Assembly (NCBI GenBank): GCA_016787805.1
Contig: JAEUTY010000001.1
Coordinates: forward strand, 62,001-126,000
Source: Flavobacterium sp.
Lineage (GTDB): Bacteria > Bacteroidota > Bacteroidia > Flavobacteriales > Flavobacteriaceae
Direction of reading: 5' to 3'
DNA: 64,000 nucleotides
Shown: positions 33,768 through 43,107 of the stretch, piece by piece
Layout of the letters: the number at the start of each line of letters is the position of its first letter
Numbering within the stretch: the stretch's first letter is position 1
Program-made: the position numbers and the translations under genes
Notes under the pieces: generated by a model
Seen by the model: only the letters and a program-made list of their open reading frames with translations
Database searches by the model: none
Told to the model about the DNA's origin: nothing

Positions 33768-33868
33768 CTAGCCCGGATAGCAGTGTAAATCCTTTTATTT
33801 AAATTGCTACGGGTTTAAACCCGTAGCAATTTAAATAAAAGATTGAAACGTATAGCCGGATTAGCTTC
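33768..33868. repeat. Dispersed TAGCCCGGAT element containing a perfect 50-bp palindrome
   Basis: Framed by CTAGCCCGGATAGCAGTG on the left and GTATAGCCGGATTAGCTT on the right. Inside (33792-33841) the two 25-bp halves are perfect reverse complements with no loop, centred on GGGTTTAAACCC. The frame resembles the TAGCCCCGAT family seen elsewhere in the window. Sits between the divergent DUF6265 gene and prfA. Confidence 0.8.
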
Positions 33869-33901
33869 CAAAAAAAATAAAATAAATTCTAATATTTTGA
33901 C

Positions 33902-33909
33902 TAAATTTG
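33902..33909 (+). promoter_or_regulatory. Bacteroidetes -7 promoter element for prfA
   Basis: TAAATTTG matches TAnnTTTG, 25 nt before the prfA ATG. Confidence 0.5.
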
Positions 33910-33934
33910 CACACTTTTAAAAAAGAGAATACTC

Positions 33935-35008
33935 ATGTTAGAGCGATTACAATACGTAAAACAGCGTTTCGACGAGATTTCGGATTTGATTATTCAACCC
34001 GATGTCATTGCCGATCAGAAGCGTTATGTGCAATTAAATCAAGAATACAAAACGTTAAAGGCGTTGATGGATAAGCGCGATGAGCTCATCAATGTGACTG
34101 GAAATATAGAAGAAGCCAACGAAATTATTGCCGATGGTTCGGATGCAGAAATGGTGGAAATGGCCAAAATGCAATTGGATGAAGCCAAAGAGCGTTTGCC
34201 ACAATTGGAAGAAGAAATCAAATTTATGTTGATTCCGAAAGATCCTGAAGATGCGAAAAACGTAATGGTGGAAATTCGCGCTGGAACGGGCGGAGACGAG
34301 GCTTCGATTTTTGCGGGCGATTTGTATCGAATGTATACCAAATATTGTGAAGGCCAAGGTTGGAGAACTTCTGTTGTGGATATGAACGAAGGAACTTCTG
34401 GCGGTTTTAAAGAGGTGATTTTTGAAGTTACTGGTGAAGATGTTTACGGAACTTTGAAGTTTGAAGCTGGCGTTCACCGTGTACAACGTGTTCCACAAAC
34501 TGAAACCCAAGGTCGTGTACATACTTCGGCAGCCACGGTAATGGTGTTGCCCGAAGCCGAAGAATTTGACGTACAAATTGATATGAACGATGTGCGTATC
34601 GACTTTTTCTGTTCGTCGGGTCCGGGTGGTCAGTCGGTAAACACTACCAAATCGGCCGTTCGTATGACGCATATTCCAACAGGTTTGGTGGCGCAATGTC
34701 AGGACGAAAAATCGCAGCATAAAAATAAAGACAAAGCCTTGACTGTATTACGTTCGCGTTTGTACGAATTGGAATTGGCCAAAAAGCAAGACGAAGATGC
34801 CAAAAAGCGTAATTCGCAAGTAAGTAGTGGCGACCGTTCGGCCAAAATTAGAACCTACAATTACGCCCAAGGACGAATTACCGATCACCGAATTGGGTTG
34901 AGTATTTTTGACTTAGACGGGTTTATGAACGGAAATATTCAGAAAATGATCGACGAGTTACAGCTCGTTTCGAATACTGAAAAACTGAAAGAAAGCGAAG
35001 TTTTTTAA
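33935..35008 (+). CDS. prfA: Peptide chain release factor 1
   Basis: 357 aa, full length. The GGQ motif that triggers peptidyl-tRNA hydrolysis is at residues 231-233 ([17 protein letters not shown]). The stop-codon-recognition PxT tripeptide of RF1 is PQT in [16 protein letters not shown] (187-189), which assigns it to RF1 (UAA/UAG) and not RF2. The N-terminal coiled coil is normal. Acts on the ribosome in the cytoplasm. Own promoter and a good terminator 22 bp after the stop. Confidence 0.97.
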   Translation: MLERLQYVKQRFDEISDLIIQPDVIADQKRYVQLNQEYKTLKALMDKRDELINVTGNIEEANEIIADGSDAEMVEMAKMQLDEAKERLPQLEEEIKFMLIPKDPEDAKNVMVEIRAGTGGDEASIFAGDLYRMYTKYCEGQGWRTSVVDMNEGTSGGFKEVIFEVTGEDVYGTLKFEAGVHRVQRVPQTETQGRVHTSAATVMVLPEAEEFDVQIDMNDVRIDFFCSSGPGGQSVNTTKSAVRMTHIPTGLVAQCQDEKSQHKNKDKALTVLRSRLYELELAKKQDEDAKKRNSQVSSGDRSAKIRTYNYAQGRITDHRIGLSIFDLDGFMNGNIQKMIDELQLVSNTEKLKESEVF

Positions 35009-35030
35009 GAAGACAATCAAAAATAAAAAG

Positions 35031-35062
35031 AAATGCTGAACTAAGGTTTGGCATTTTTTTTT
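35031..35062 (+). terminator. Terminator after prfA
   Basis: Interrupted hairpin AAATGC..AAC/GTT..GCATTT followed by T9. Confidence 0.8.
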
Positions 35063-35063
35063 G

Positions 35064-35155
35064 GAGCTATCTCGTCTTTTGGGACGAGAGGGCTTTCTTG
35101 TAATCCATGTTCCCGCTTTCCGTCATGCGCGGCATTTCCTCCAATCGGGGCTAAA
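35064..35155 (+). repeat. Dispersed element, partial copy downstream of prfA
   Basis: Contains a TCTCGTC/GACGAGA hairpin and then the core TTCCCGCTTTCCGTCATGCG to CCAATCGGGGCTAAAG, nearly the same as the core at 26451-26498 in the same orientation relative to the upstream gene. It lacks the CAGTCG tract. The following DNA (35190-35240, CTTTGTGTCTTAGTGGT) is another sequence type often seen before flavobacterial genes. Confidence 0.7.
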
Positions 35156-35246
35156 GAGTTGTCTTTAGGTGCAAAAAAATGTAGATCAAAACTAACCTTG
35201 GTGAACTTCGCGTCTTCTTTGTGTCTTAGTGGTAAAAAAAACTTTG

Positions 35247-35254
35247 TAACTTTG
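35247..35254 (+). promoter_or_regulatory. Bacteroidetes -7 promoter element for pyrF
   Basis: TAACTTTG, 16 nt before the ATG at 35271; implies a very short leader. Confidence 0.5.
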
Positions 35255-35270
35255 CGGTTAAACAACAGCC

Positions 35271-36086
35271 ATGACAGCACAACAACTCATCGCCCAAATC
35301 CAACACAAAAAATCCTTTCTCTGCATAGGCCTCGATGTCGATTTGACTAAAATTCCACCGTATTTACTCGACACTGAAGATCCGATTTTCGAATTTAATA
35401 AAGCCATCATTGATGCAACGCACGATTTGTGTGTTTCCTACAAGCCGAATACAGCTTTTTACGAAGCTTACGGAATCAAAGGCTGGCAATCGCTTCAAAA
35501 AACGATCGATTACCTCAACCAAAATCATCCCGATATTTTCACCATTGCCGATGCCAAACGCGGCGATATTGGTAATACGTCAACCATGTACGCCAAAGCG
35601 TTTTTTGAAGATTTGAATTTTGATAGCGTAACTGTTGCACCTTATATGGGAAAAGATTCGGTGGAACCTTTTTTGGCTTTTGAAAACAAACACACTATTT
35701 TATTGGCTTTAACGTCCAACGAAGGCGCTTTCGATTTTCAAACCAAAGATATTGATGGAGTAGAATTGTATAAAACGGTAATCGAAACTTCCAAAACTTG
35801 GAAAAATGCTGAAAACTTAATGTACGTTGTAGGCGCAACTAAAGCCGAATATTTCACTGAAATTCGAAAAATCATTCCAAATAGTTTCTTACTCGTTCCA
35901 GGAGTTGGTGCTCAAGGCGGAAGTTTGTCAGAAGTCTGTAAATATGGAATGAACGAAAATATAGGTTTGCTAATTAACTCATCTCGGGGCATTATTTATG
36001 CGTCGAATGGAACTGATTTTGCTCAAAAGGCTAGGGAAGAAGCATTAAAAATGCAACACGAAATGGAGCAAATTTTAAAACTTTAA
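35271..36086 (+). CDS. pyrF: Orotidine 5'-phosphate decarboxylase (type 2)
   Basis: 271 aa. N-terminus [15 protein letters not shown], then [14 protein letters not shown], and the catalytic array [19 protein letters not shown] (Asp-Lys-Asp of the DxKxxD motif). The C-terminal phosphate loop is [13 protein letters not shown] with [10 protein letters not shown]. This is the longer type 2 form. It decarboxylates OMP to UMP, the last step of pyrimidine biosynthesis. Eleven bp upstream of a small membrane gene and then the BtuF-like gene, so probably an operon. Confidence 0.95.
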   Translation: MTAQQLIAQIQHKKSFLCIGLDVDLTKIPPYLLDTEDPIFEFNKAIIDATHDLCVSYKPNTAFYEAYGIKGWQSLQKTIDYLNQNHPDIFTIADAKRGDIGNTSTMYAKAFFEDLNFDSVTVAPYMGKDSVEPFLAFENKHTILLALTSNEGAFDFQTKDIDGVELYKTVIETSKTWKNAENLMYVVGATKAEYFTEIRKIIPNSFLLVPGVGAQGGSLSEVCKYGMNENIGLLINSSRGIIYASNGTDFAQKAREEALKMQHEMEQILKL

Positions 36087-36097
36087 AAACATAATCG

Positions 36098-36604
36098 ATG
36101 ATGACAAAACGCGACTTTTTTAGACTAATTATTAAAATTTTTGGGTTGTATTCGTTAATTTTGACTGTCTTTACAGTTATTCCTAACAATATATCCAATC
36201 TTTTATATCAGTATGATATTCGTATGATTGCCGTTATTTTAGCAATTATGTGTATTTCTGTTGGATTGTTTTTTGTACTGCTTTTTAAAACAGATTCGAT
36301 TATTACAATTCTCAAGTTAGAAAAAGGTTTTGATGAAGAAAAAATGGATATTGGAAATTTAAATAGCCAAAGTATTCTGAAATTAGCTCTTATTCTAATT
36401 GGAGGTTTTTTGGTGTTAGACTATGTTCCGAGTTTTCTTTTTGAATTAGTGAATGCTTTCAAGTATAAGGTGAGTGATGCTTCTAGTATTGAAGGATATT
36501 CAGTCGATTATTTTGGGCTTTCTACAGGAATAATAAACATTGTTATTGGTTTTTTGTTGGTTATGAATTACAAATCGATTGCTCATTTTTTGGATAAAAA
36601 TTAA
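36098..36604 (+). CDS. Four-TM membrane protein, unknown
   Basis: 168 aa with four hydrophobic helices (about 8-28, 41-64, 95-117, 143-162) and a short loop containing KTDSIITILKLEKGFDE. No family recognised. It sits between pyrF (11-bp gap) and the BtuF-like gene (11-bp gap), so the three are likely co-transcribed. Real by operon context, the ATG start and the clean TM pattern. Confidence 0.6.
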   Translation: MMTKRDFFRLIIKIFGLYSLILTVFTVIPNNISNLLYQYDIRMIAVILAIMCISVGLFFVLLFKTDSIITILKLEKGFDEEKMDIGNLNSQSILKLALILIGGFLVLDYVPSFLFELVNAFKYKVSDASSIEGYSVDYFGLSTGIINIVIGFLLVMNYKSIAHFLDKN

Positions 36605-36615
36605 TTTCTGATTTC

Positions 36616-37416
36616 GTGGCATCAACCTTAACCGATCAACTAGCAACTATTCACACTTTTGAAACTACTCCCAGTCGAATTGTTTCATTAGTGCCATCAC
36701 AAACTGAGTTATTATTTGATTTGGGTTTGGAGGAACAAATTGTGGGTATTACAAAGTTTTGTGTGCATCCGTTTCATTTTAAATCGACCAAAACCATAGT
36801 AGGCGGAACCAAAAATGTCAAATTTGACAAAATAAAAGCACTTCAACCTGATATTATCATTGCCAATAAAGAAGAAAACACCAAAGAAATGGTCGAAGAA
36901 TTGCAAACAATATGTTCAGTTTGGGTAACCGACATTGTTACGATTGAAGACAATTTGCAAATGATAACTGATTTTGGAAAGTTATTCCATAAAAGAGTTG
37001 AAGCACAAAAATGGTTGGATAAAATTAGTTTCGGTCTGAACGATTTTAGACAATTTATGTCGGATAAAGAAGTCCAAAAAGTCGCTTATTTTATTTGGGC
37101 GAATCCCTATATGGTTGCAGGAAAAGATACATTTATCAACGAACTTTTAAAGTTGAATAAATTCGATAATATTTACGCTAACAGAGAAGAACGTTATCCC
37201 GAAGTAATTGTTCAAAAAATGCGCATTCAAGGCGATCCTGAGATTGTTTTCCTTTCTTCAGAACCTTTTCCATTCACTGATGAGCATGCTTTTGAACTCG
37301 GGCGATTTACACATCATGCGAAAACGGTTTTTGTGGATGGTGAAATGTTCTCGTGGTACGGCACTCGTTTGCTGAAAGCTTTCGAATATTTCAAATTATT
37401 ACATTCCAAATTATAA
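36616..37416 (+). CDS. Helical backbone metal receptor / BtuF-like substrate-binding protein
   Basis: 266 aa with a GTG start at 36616. The fold signatures are RIVSLVPSQTELLFDLGLEEQ and VGITKFCVHP near the N-terminus, VGGTKNVKFDKIKALQPDII, and a C-terminal EIVFLSSEPFPFTDEH, all typical of class III periplasmic binding proteins for vitamin B12 and iron complexes. Unlike true BtuF it shows no signal peptide or lipobox, so it seems cytoplasmic. Such signal-less versions exist in Bacteroidetes and their ligand is not known. An import role with the B12-dependent mutase downstream is conjecture. Confidence 0.82.
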   Translation: MASTLTDQLATIHTFETTPSRIVSLVPSQTELLFDLGLEEQIVGITKFCVHPFHFKSTKTIVGGTKNVKFDKIKALQPDIIIANKEENTKEMVEELQTICSVWVTDIVTIEDNLQMITDFGKLFHKRVEAQKWLDKISFGLNDFRQFMSDKEVQKVAYFIWANPYMVAGKDTFINELLKLNKFDNIYANREERYPEVIVQKMRIQGDPEIVFLSSEPFPFTDEHAFELGRFTHHAKTVFVDGEMFSWYGTRLLKAFEYFKLLHSKL

Positions 37417-37420
37417 AAAA

Positions 37421-37454
37421 AAGCCAGCGCTTTTACAAACACTGGCATTTTTTT
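37421..37454 (+). terminator. Terminator of the pyrF operon
   Basis: Hairpin GCCAGCG/CACTGGC followed by T8. Confidence 0.8.
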
Positions 37455-37606
37455 TAACTAACCTAAACCAAACAAAATAATAAACTCTCATTTATTACAT
37501 TACAAATGTCCGACATTTTTAGCTTTGATTATGTTAAGGCAATGTTATACTTATGTTATTGATAATTAAAAATTTAGCAAAAATTTAAGAAACCTATTTC
37601 GGTTGG

Positions 37607-38314
37607 CTATTTGTCCTGCATCGCAAACACTTTTTTCAACAAATCGGAAGTTCTTGAACCTAAATCAGTTCGGATGTTTTTCTCTTCAACAGCAATCATT
37701 TTAAAAACACCTTCCATTGCTTTATTGGTGGTGTAATCGGTCAAATCAGGATTGACTTTTTTCACTAACGGTATCGAATTGTATTTTGTAATGATGTTCG
37801 ACCATACTTTGTCAGCACCTACTTTTGCAAATGAACTCTTAATTACTGGATTGAATTTAGCATACAAAGCCGTCGAAGTTGAGTTTTGCAAATAAGTTGT
37901 CGCTGCACTTTCATTTCCCATTAAAATGTTTTTAGCATCCGTAAAAGTTATTCCTGTTATAGCGTCTACAAAAATAGGTGTGGCTTCTTTTACAGCATCT
38001 TCTGCAGCGCGATTCAGTACTTTCAAACCTTCGTCAGCCAATTTCGACATGCCAATATCGCGCAAACCTTTATCGACTTTTTTCAATTCATCAGGTAATA
38101 AAATCTTCACTGCTTCATTTTTAAAAAAACCATCAGTTGCTGTCAATTTTACTACTTGTTTATTGATTCCGTTGTTCAACGCTTCTTTAAGTCCGCCAGC
38201 AATGTCTACATTTCCTTGTTCTAAAACTCCGGGAAGTTGATTGGCAACTTGCTGTAATTCAGCACAACTCGATAATGTATAAGCCGCAACTGCTAATAAG
38301 GCAATTTTTTTCAT
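37607..38314 (-). CDS. DUF4197 family lipoprotein
   Basis: 235 aa. Lipobox LSSC at the end of the signal MKKIALLAVAAYTLSSC. The mature protein is mostly helical with conserved DUF4197 features: GLKEALNNGINKQV, the DGFFKNEAVKILLPDEL segment, AGITFTDAKNILMG-like residues and FKMIAVEEKNIRTD at the C-terminus. Function unknown; predicted periplasmic. Monocistronic with its own -7 element upstream. Confidence 0.88.
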   Translation of the reverse strand: MKKIALLAVAAYTLSSCAELQQVANQLPGVLEQGNVDIAGGLKEALNNGINKQVVKLTATDGFFKNEAVKILLPDELKKVDKGLRDIGMSKLADEGLKVLNRAAEDAVKEATPIFVDAITGITFTDAKNILMGNESAATTYLQNSTSTALYAKFNPVIKSSFAKVGADKVWSNIITKYNSIPLVKKVNPDLTDYTTNKAMEGVFKMIAVEEKNIRTDLGSRTSDLLKKVFAMQDK

Positions 38315-38367
38315 ACTAATTTTGTAAAAGTCTATATTCTATTCTCTATTTTCTTTCATCTCTTTAA

Positions 38368-38375
38368 CAAATATA
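38368..38375 (-). promoter_or_regulatory. Bacteroidetes -7 promoter element for the DUF4197 gene
   Basis: TATATTTG on the minus strand, 53 nt upstream of the start at 38314. Confidence 0.5.
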
Positions 38376-38458
38376 ATGCCTCAAATTTTAAATCAATAAC
38401 AATGTATAAAATTTATTAAATTCGTAAATTGCGCACTCAAAATTAGCATATTTATAAA

Positions 38459-41400
38459 ATGGAACCACAAATACCTTATATTCCTAAAAATAAAGTTCGA
38501 ATTGTAACAGCTGCTTCACTTTTTGACGGACATGATGCGGCCATCAATATCATGCGAAGAATTATTCAATCGACAGGTGTTGAAGTCATACATTTAGGCC
38601 ATGACCGTAGCGTTGAAGAAGTGGTAAATACGGCCATTCAAGAAGATGCAAATGCCATTGCAATGACTTCGTACCAAGGCGGACACAACGAGTATTTCAA
38701 ATACATGTACGATTTATTGAAGGAAAAAGGAGCGGGTCATATTAAGATATTTGGTGGCGGTGGCGGTGTAATTTTGCCATCTGAAATTTCGGAGTTGCAC
38801 GAATACGGAATTGAGCGTATTTACTCACCCGACGATGGTCGAGCGATGGGTTTACAAGGAATGATTAACGATTTGGTGCAACGATCTGATTATCCAGTCG
38901 GAAATCAATTGAATGGTGAAATCAATCATTTAGAAGAAAAAAATCCAATAGCCATTGCTAGAGTAATTTCATCAGCCGAAAATTTTCCAGAAATTGCTAA
39001 AGAAACCTTAGATCAAATTCACGAAAAAAATAAAACTTCTAAAATTCCGGTTCTCGGAATTACAGGAACGGGTGGTGCAGGAAAATCATCATTAGTTGAC
39101 GAGTTAGTACGTCGTTTTTTAATTGATTTTCCCGAAAAAACAATCGGACTAATTTCGGTCGATCCATCCAAAAGGAAAACAGGTGGCGCATTATTAGGCG
39201 ATAGAATTCGTATGAATGCCATCAATAATCCTAGAGTTTATATGCGTTCGTTGGCCACTCGTCAATCAAATTTAGCCTTGTCAAAATATGTAAACGAAGC
39301 TATTGAAGTGTTAAAAGCAGCAAAATACGATATCATCATTTTAGAAACTTCTGGAATAGGACAAAGTGATACCGAAATTTTAGAACATTCGGATGTTTCG
39401 TTGTACGTTATGACGCCTGAGTTTGGGGCGGCAACGCAGTTAGAGAAGATTGATATGTTGGATTTTGCCGATTTGGTAGCGCTGAATAAATTCGACAAAC
39501 GTGGTGCTTTAGATGCGATTCGCGATGTAAAAAAGCAATACCAACGCAACCACAATTTGTGGGATGTTGATCCTGATAAAATGCCTGTTTTTGGAACTAT
39601 TGCTTCGCAGTTCAACGATCCCGGAATGAATACGCTTTACAAATCCATTATGGATAAAATTGTAGAGAAAACGGGAGCGGATTTAAAATCGACTTTTGAA
39701 ATCACGCGTGAAATGAGTGAAAAAATCTTCGTGATTCCACCACACAGAACTCGTTATTTGTCTGAAATTTCAGAAAACAATAGAAAATACGATGAAACCG
39801 TACTTTCACAAGTAGAAGTAGCACAGAAGTTATACGGTATTTACAAAACGATTGAAACGGTTTTTGGGAGCAAACCCAATTTGACCAAAGTAGGAATAGA
39901 GGAAACAATTTTACAATCGAAAGATGAAAATAGAAATGAATTCTTATCACTTTTAGTAAAAGAATTTGACCGCGTCAAAATGAATCTCGACCCCTACAAC
40001 TGGGAAATTATTCTGACTTGGGATGAAAAAGTAAATAAATACAAAAATCCAATTTATAGTTTTAAAGTGCGTGATAAAGTCATCGAAATCAAAACACATT
40101 CCGAGAGTTTATCACATTCACAAATTCCAAAAGTAGCCTTACCAAAGTACCAAGCTTGGGGTGATATTTTGCGTTGGAATTTACAAGAAAATGTTCCAGG
40201 CGAATTTCCATTTGCTTCTGGATTGTATCCGTTCAAGCGAGAAGGCGAAGATCCAAGTAGAATGTTTGCGGGTGAGGGCGGACCAGAGCGCACCAATAAA
40301 CGTTTTCATTATGTAAGTGCAGGAATGCCAGCCAAACGACTTTCCACGGCTTTTGATAGTGTAACCTTGTACGGAAACGATCCGCACATTCGCCCTGATA
40401 TTTACGGAAAAATTGGTAATGCCGGAGTTTCAATTTGTTGTTTGGATGATGCTAAAAAATTGTATTCTGGTTTTGATTTGAGTCATCCTCTAACATCGGT
40501 TTCGATGACCATTAACGGTCCAGCTCCAATGTTATTAGGTTTTTTTATGAATGCTGCCATCGATCAAAATTGTGAGAAATACATTCGGGAAAACAATTTG
40601 GTGGATGAGGTAGAGAATCGCATCAACGAAATTTTCAAGAAAAGAGGAACAGCACGACCAAGTTACCAAGGCGAATTACCAGAAGGAAACAATGGTTTAG
40701 GATTGATGTTGTTGGGCGTGACAGGGGATCAAGTTTTACCAGCCGACGTGTACGCCGATATCAAAGTAAAAACTTTAGCACAAGTTCGCGGAACCGTTCA
40801 GGCGGATATTTTAAAAGAAGATCAGGCTCAAAACACTTGTATTTTCTCAACCGAATTTGCCTTACGATTGATGGGTGATGTGCAGGAATATTTCATCAAA
40901 AACAATGTACGTAATTTTTATTCGGTTTCCATTTCGGGTTACCACATTGCGGAAGCTGGCGCAAATCCAATAACGCAATTAGCATTTACACTTGCTAATG
41001 GTTTCACTTACGTGGAATATTATTTGAGTCGCGGAATGAACATTAACGATTTTGGACCGAATTTATCGTTCTTTTTCTCGAACGGAATCGACCCAGAATA
41101 TGCAGTGATTGGCCGTGTGGCGCGTAAAATTTGGGCCAAAGCTTTGAAAAATAAATACGGTGCCAACGAAAGAGCCCAAATGTTGAAATACCATATTCAA
41201 ACTTCTGGACGTTCGTTGCACGCGCAAGAAATTGATTTTAACGATATTCGTACCACGTTGCAAGCGCTGTATGCTATTTATGATAATTGTAATTCGTTGC
41301 ATACCAATGCTTATGACGAAGCGATAACAACACCAACAGAAGAATCAGTTCGTAGAGCGATGGCGATTCAGTTGATCATCAACAAAGAATTAGGTTTGGC

Positions 41401-41887
41401 GAAAAACGAAAACCCGATTCAAGGTTCGTTTATCATCGAAGAATTAACTGATTTGGTAGAAGAAGCTGTGTTGCAAGAATTCGACCGAATCACTGAACGT
41501 GGTGGTGTTTTAGGAGCCATGGAAACAATGTACCAACGTTCTAAAATTCAAGGAGAAAGTTTGTATTACGAAACGTTGAAACATACAGGCGAATTCCCAA
41601 TTATTGGGGTGAATACGTTCTTGAGTTCGAAAGGTTCGCCAACGGTAATTCCGGCTGAAGTAATTCGTGCTACCGAAGAAGAAAAACAATACCAAATAGT
41701 GATGTTGGAAAACCTTCACAAAGCCAATGCCAGTAAAGTTGCCGAACAGTTGAACATCATACAAGAAGCCGCCATCAACAACCAAAACATTTTTGAAAAA
41801 TTGATGGAAGCCACCAAAGTTTGTTCGTTAGGGCAAATTACAAGTGCGTTATTTGAAGTAGGCGGACAGTATAGAAGGAATATGTAA
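38459..41887 (+). CDS. icmF: Fused B12-dependent acyl-CoA mutase with GTPase chaperone (IcmF-type)
   Basis: 1142 aa. Domain order is diagnostic of IcmF: N-terminal B12-binding domain (about 10-145) with the lower ligand His25 in [10 protein letters not shown]; MeaB/ArgK-like G-protein domain (about 195-420) with P-loop [13 protein letters not shown] at 200-212 and NKFD specificity motif; then the TIM-barrel substrate domain (about 570-1140). It isomerises isobutyryl-CoA and n-butyryl-CoA, or a related acyl-CoA pair, using adenosylcobalamin, with GTPase-driven cofactor loading. Many flavobacterial genomes label it methylmalonyl-CoA mutase. The substrate (isobutyryl, pivalyl or isovaleryl) needs active-site comparison. 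Divergent from DUF4197. Confidence 0.93.
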   Translation: MEPQIPYIPKNKVRIVTAASLFDGHDAAINIMRRIIQSTGVEVIHLGHDRSVEEVVNTAIQEDANAIAMTSYQGGHNEYFKYMYDLLKEKGAGHIKIFGGGGGVILPSEISELHEYGIERIYSPDDGRAMGLQGMINDLVQRSDYPVGNQLNGEINHLEEKNPIAIARVISSAENFPEIAKETLDQIHEKNKTSKIPVLGITGTGGAGKSSLVDELVRRFLIDFPEKTIGLISVDPSKRKTGGALLGDRIRMNAINNPRVYMRSLATRQSNLALSKYVNEAIEVLKAAKYDIIILETSGIGQSDTEILEHSDVSLYVMTPEFGAATQLEKIDMLDFADLVALNKFDKRGALDAIRDVKKQYQRNHNLWDVDPDKMPVFGTIASQFNDPGMNTLYKSIMDKIVEKTGADLKSTFEITREMSEKIFVIPPHRTRYLSEISENNRKYDETVLSQVEVAQKLYGIYKTIETVFGSKPNLTKVGIEETILQSKDENRNEFLSLLVKEFDRVKMNLDPYNWEIILTWDEKVNKYKNPIYSFKVRDKVIEIKTHSESLSHSQIPKVALPKYQAWGDILRWNLQENVPGEFPFASGLYPFKREGEDPSRMFAGEGGPERTNKRFHYVSAGMPAKRLSTAFDSVTLYGNDPHIRPDIYGKIGNAGVSICCLDDAKKLYSGFDLSHPLTSVSMTINGPAPMLLGFFMNAAIDQNCEKYIRENNLVDEVENRINEIFKKRGTARPSYQGELPEGNNGLGLMLLGVTGDQVLPADVYADIKVKTLAQVRGTVQADILKEDQAQNTCIFSTEFALRLMGDVQEYFIKNNVRNFYSVSISGYHIAEAGANPITQLAFTLANGFTYVEYYLSRGMNINDFGPNLSFFFSNGIDPEYAVIGRVARKIWAKALKNKYGANERAQMLKYHIQTSGRSLHAQEIDFNDIRTTLQALYAIYDNCNSLHTNAYDEAITTPTEESVRRAMAIQLIINKELGLAKNENPIQGSFIIEELTDLVEEAVLQEFDRITERGGVLGAMETMYQRSKIQGESLYYETLKHTGEFPIIGVNTFLSSKGSPTVIPAEVIRATEEEKQYQIVMLENLHKANASKVAEQLNIIQEAAINNQNIFEKLMEATKVCSLGQITSALFEVGGQYRRNM

Positions 41888-42003
41888 GCAGGAAGCATCT
41901 GAAACAAGGCGATAGCCGAAGTTGAAGATTGCTTATCGCTTATCCCGATGAAGCATGAATCAGGATCTTTTTAAAAGACAATAGAACGAGGAAAATAGAG
42001 AAA

Positions 42004-42034
42004 AGGCCTTTCAGTAATGAGAGGTTTTTTTTAT
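42004..42034 (+). terminator. Terminator after icmF
   Basis: CCTTTC/GAGAGG hairpin and T8, about 115 bp past the stop. The stretch before it (41888-42000) holds no gene; it contains a weak GCGATAGC...GCTTATCGC inverted repeat. Confidence 0.6.
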
Positions 42035-42043
42035 TTTTGAGTT

Positions 42044-42523
42044 ATGAATCCAAAAATTAAACTCTTTCCCAAAACTCAATTCATAGGTCAAAATCTCTCG
42101 TTTACCTATACCGATTACCGCGCTTTTGAATTGTGGAGTCGTTTTATGCCACGTCGATACGAAATACAAAATGCCATCGGAACTGAATTGTACAATATTC
42201 AAATCAATCCCGAAAATTTTGATTTCAATCCAAATACACCATTTGTAAAATGGGCTGCTAGAGCGGTTACAAGTATTGAAAATGTTCCCAATAACATGGA
42301 AGTATTAGTAGTTCCTGAAGGTTTGTATGCTGTTTTTCACTACCAAGGAGATCAAAATAATGCAGCTTCTTTTTTTAATCAAATTTACACGGTTTGGTTA
42401 CCCAATTCGGATTACGAATTGGATTCACGTCCGCAATTTGAAATCTTGGGAGAAAAGTACAAAAACAACGACCCTTCTTCTGAAGAAGAAATTTGGATTC
42501 CAATTAAATCAAGAAATCGCTAA
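42044..42523 (+). CDS. GyrI-like / AraC effector-binding domain protein
   Basis: 159 aa, a stand-alone GyrI-like (SRPBCC-unrelated SOUL/GyrI fold) domain: FPKTQFIGQNLSFTYTDYR, WAARAVTSI, VPEGLYAVFHYQGD, FNQIYTVWLPNSDYELDSRP and the terminal EEEIWIPIK typical of the family. Such domains bind small ligands or drugs and exist alone or fused to AraC regulators. Ligand unknown. The end overlaps the convergent unknown gene by 15 bp. Confidence 0.85.
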   Translation: MNPKIKLFPKTQFIGQNLSFTYTDYRAFELWSRFMPRRYEIQNAIGTELYNIQINPENFDFNPNTPFVKWAARAVTSIENVPNNMEVLVVPEGLYAVFHYQGDQNNAASFFNQIYTVWLPNSDYELDSRPQFEILGEKYKNNDPSSEEEIWIPIKSRNR

Positions 42524-42952
42524 AATTGTATTTTCTGTTGAACCAATTGTAATTTTTTCACCAAGTGATTTTTCTTTTATTGAATTAAAAACAGGTGCTT
42601 GTTCAGTAATACTAATCACTTTTTTATTATTTAATTCAAATTGAGGTAATGAAATGCCTATGAAAAGGTATAAATTTTCTGTTTCTATTAAAGACCCATT
42701 CTCAATACTTACACAGTTTTTACTTTTGCACAGCTCTAAGAACTCTAAATTGTTTTTTGTTTGAATTAACATTTGTTCGTAACGCAATTGCATGTCTTTA
42801 GCTTCGTCTTGATGTGAAAAATCCTCAGGATCACTGCTGTCATTTTCATCTAAATCTGAAGCATTTTTGTATCTTAAAATCGAATCTTCAATTGTTAGAA
42901 TTATTTTTTTTTGTTCATCAATAAGACCATTTATAATGTTAATTTTGTTCAT
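42509..42952 (-). CDS. Unknown protein with N-terminal coiled coil
   Basis: 147 aa from the ATG at 42952 (MNKINIINGLIDEQKK); an upstream in-frame start at 43015 adds an improbable hydrophobic leader. The N-terminal half is helical and acidic (DLDENDSSDPEDFSHQDEAK, then LRYEQMLIQTKNNLEFL). The C-terminal half is a compact beta region (VISITEQAPVFNSI, LGEKITIG). The coiled coil followed by a beta domain recalls GreA/GreB-like factors but the match is weak; I do not assign it. Convergent with the GyrI-like gene. Confidence 0.6.
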   Translation of the reverse strand: MNKINIINGLIDEQKKIILTIEDSILRYKNASDLDENDSSDPEDFSHQDEAKDMQLRYEQMLIQTKNNLEFLELCKSKNCVSIENGSLIETENLYLFIGISLPQFELNNKKVISITEQAPVFNSIKEKSLGEKITIGSTENTILAIS

Positions 42953-43107
42953 GATATTGGTGGTTATAATTAGTAATCTAAACAAAATTAGAAAATAGAC
43001 TAAACATAAATTCAAGCTTTTATCATACTATATTTCACGAATATTTTGTATATAAATTGCACGTTTATTGATATTTTAAATTAAATTTGGTTCAAAATAA
43101 CAATCCT

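Noticed and set aside
34055-34720. 221-codon minus-strand frame opposite prfA
   Set aside because: Antisense shadow of a highly conserved gene; the composition (many His, Phe, Ser, Arg) reflects the complement of prfA codons and there is no motif.
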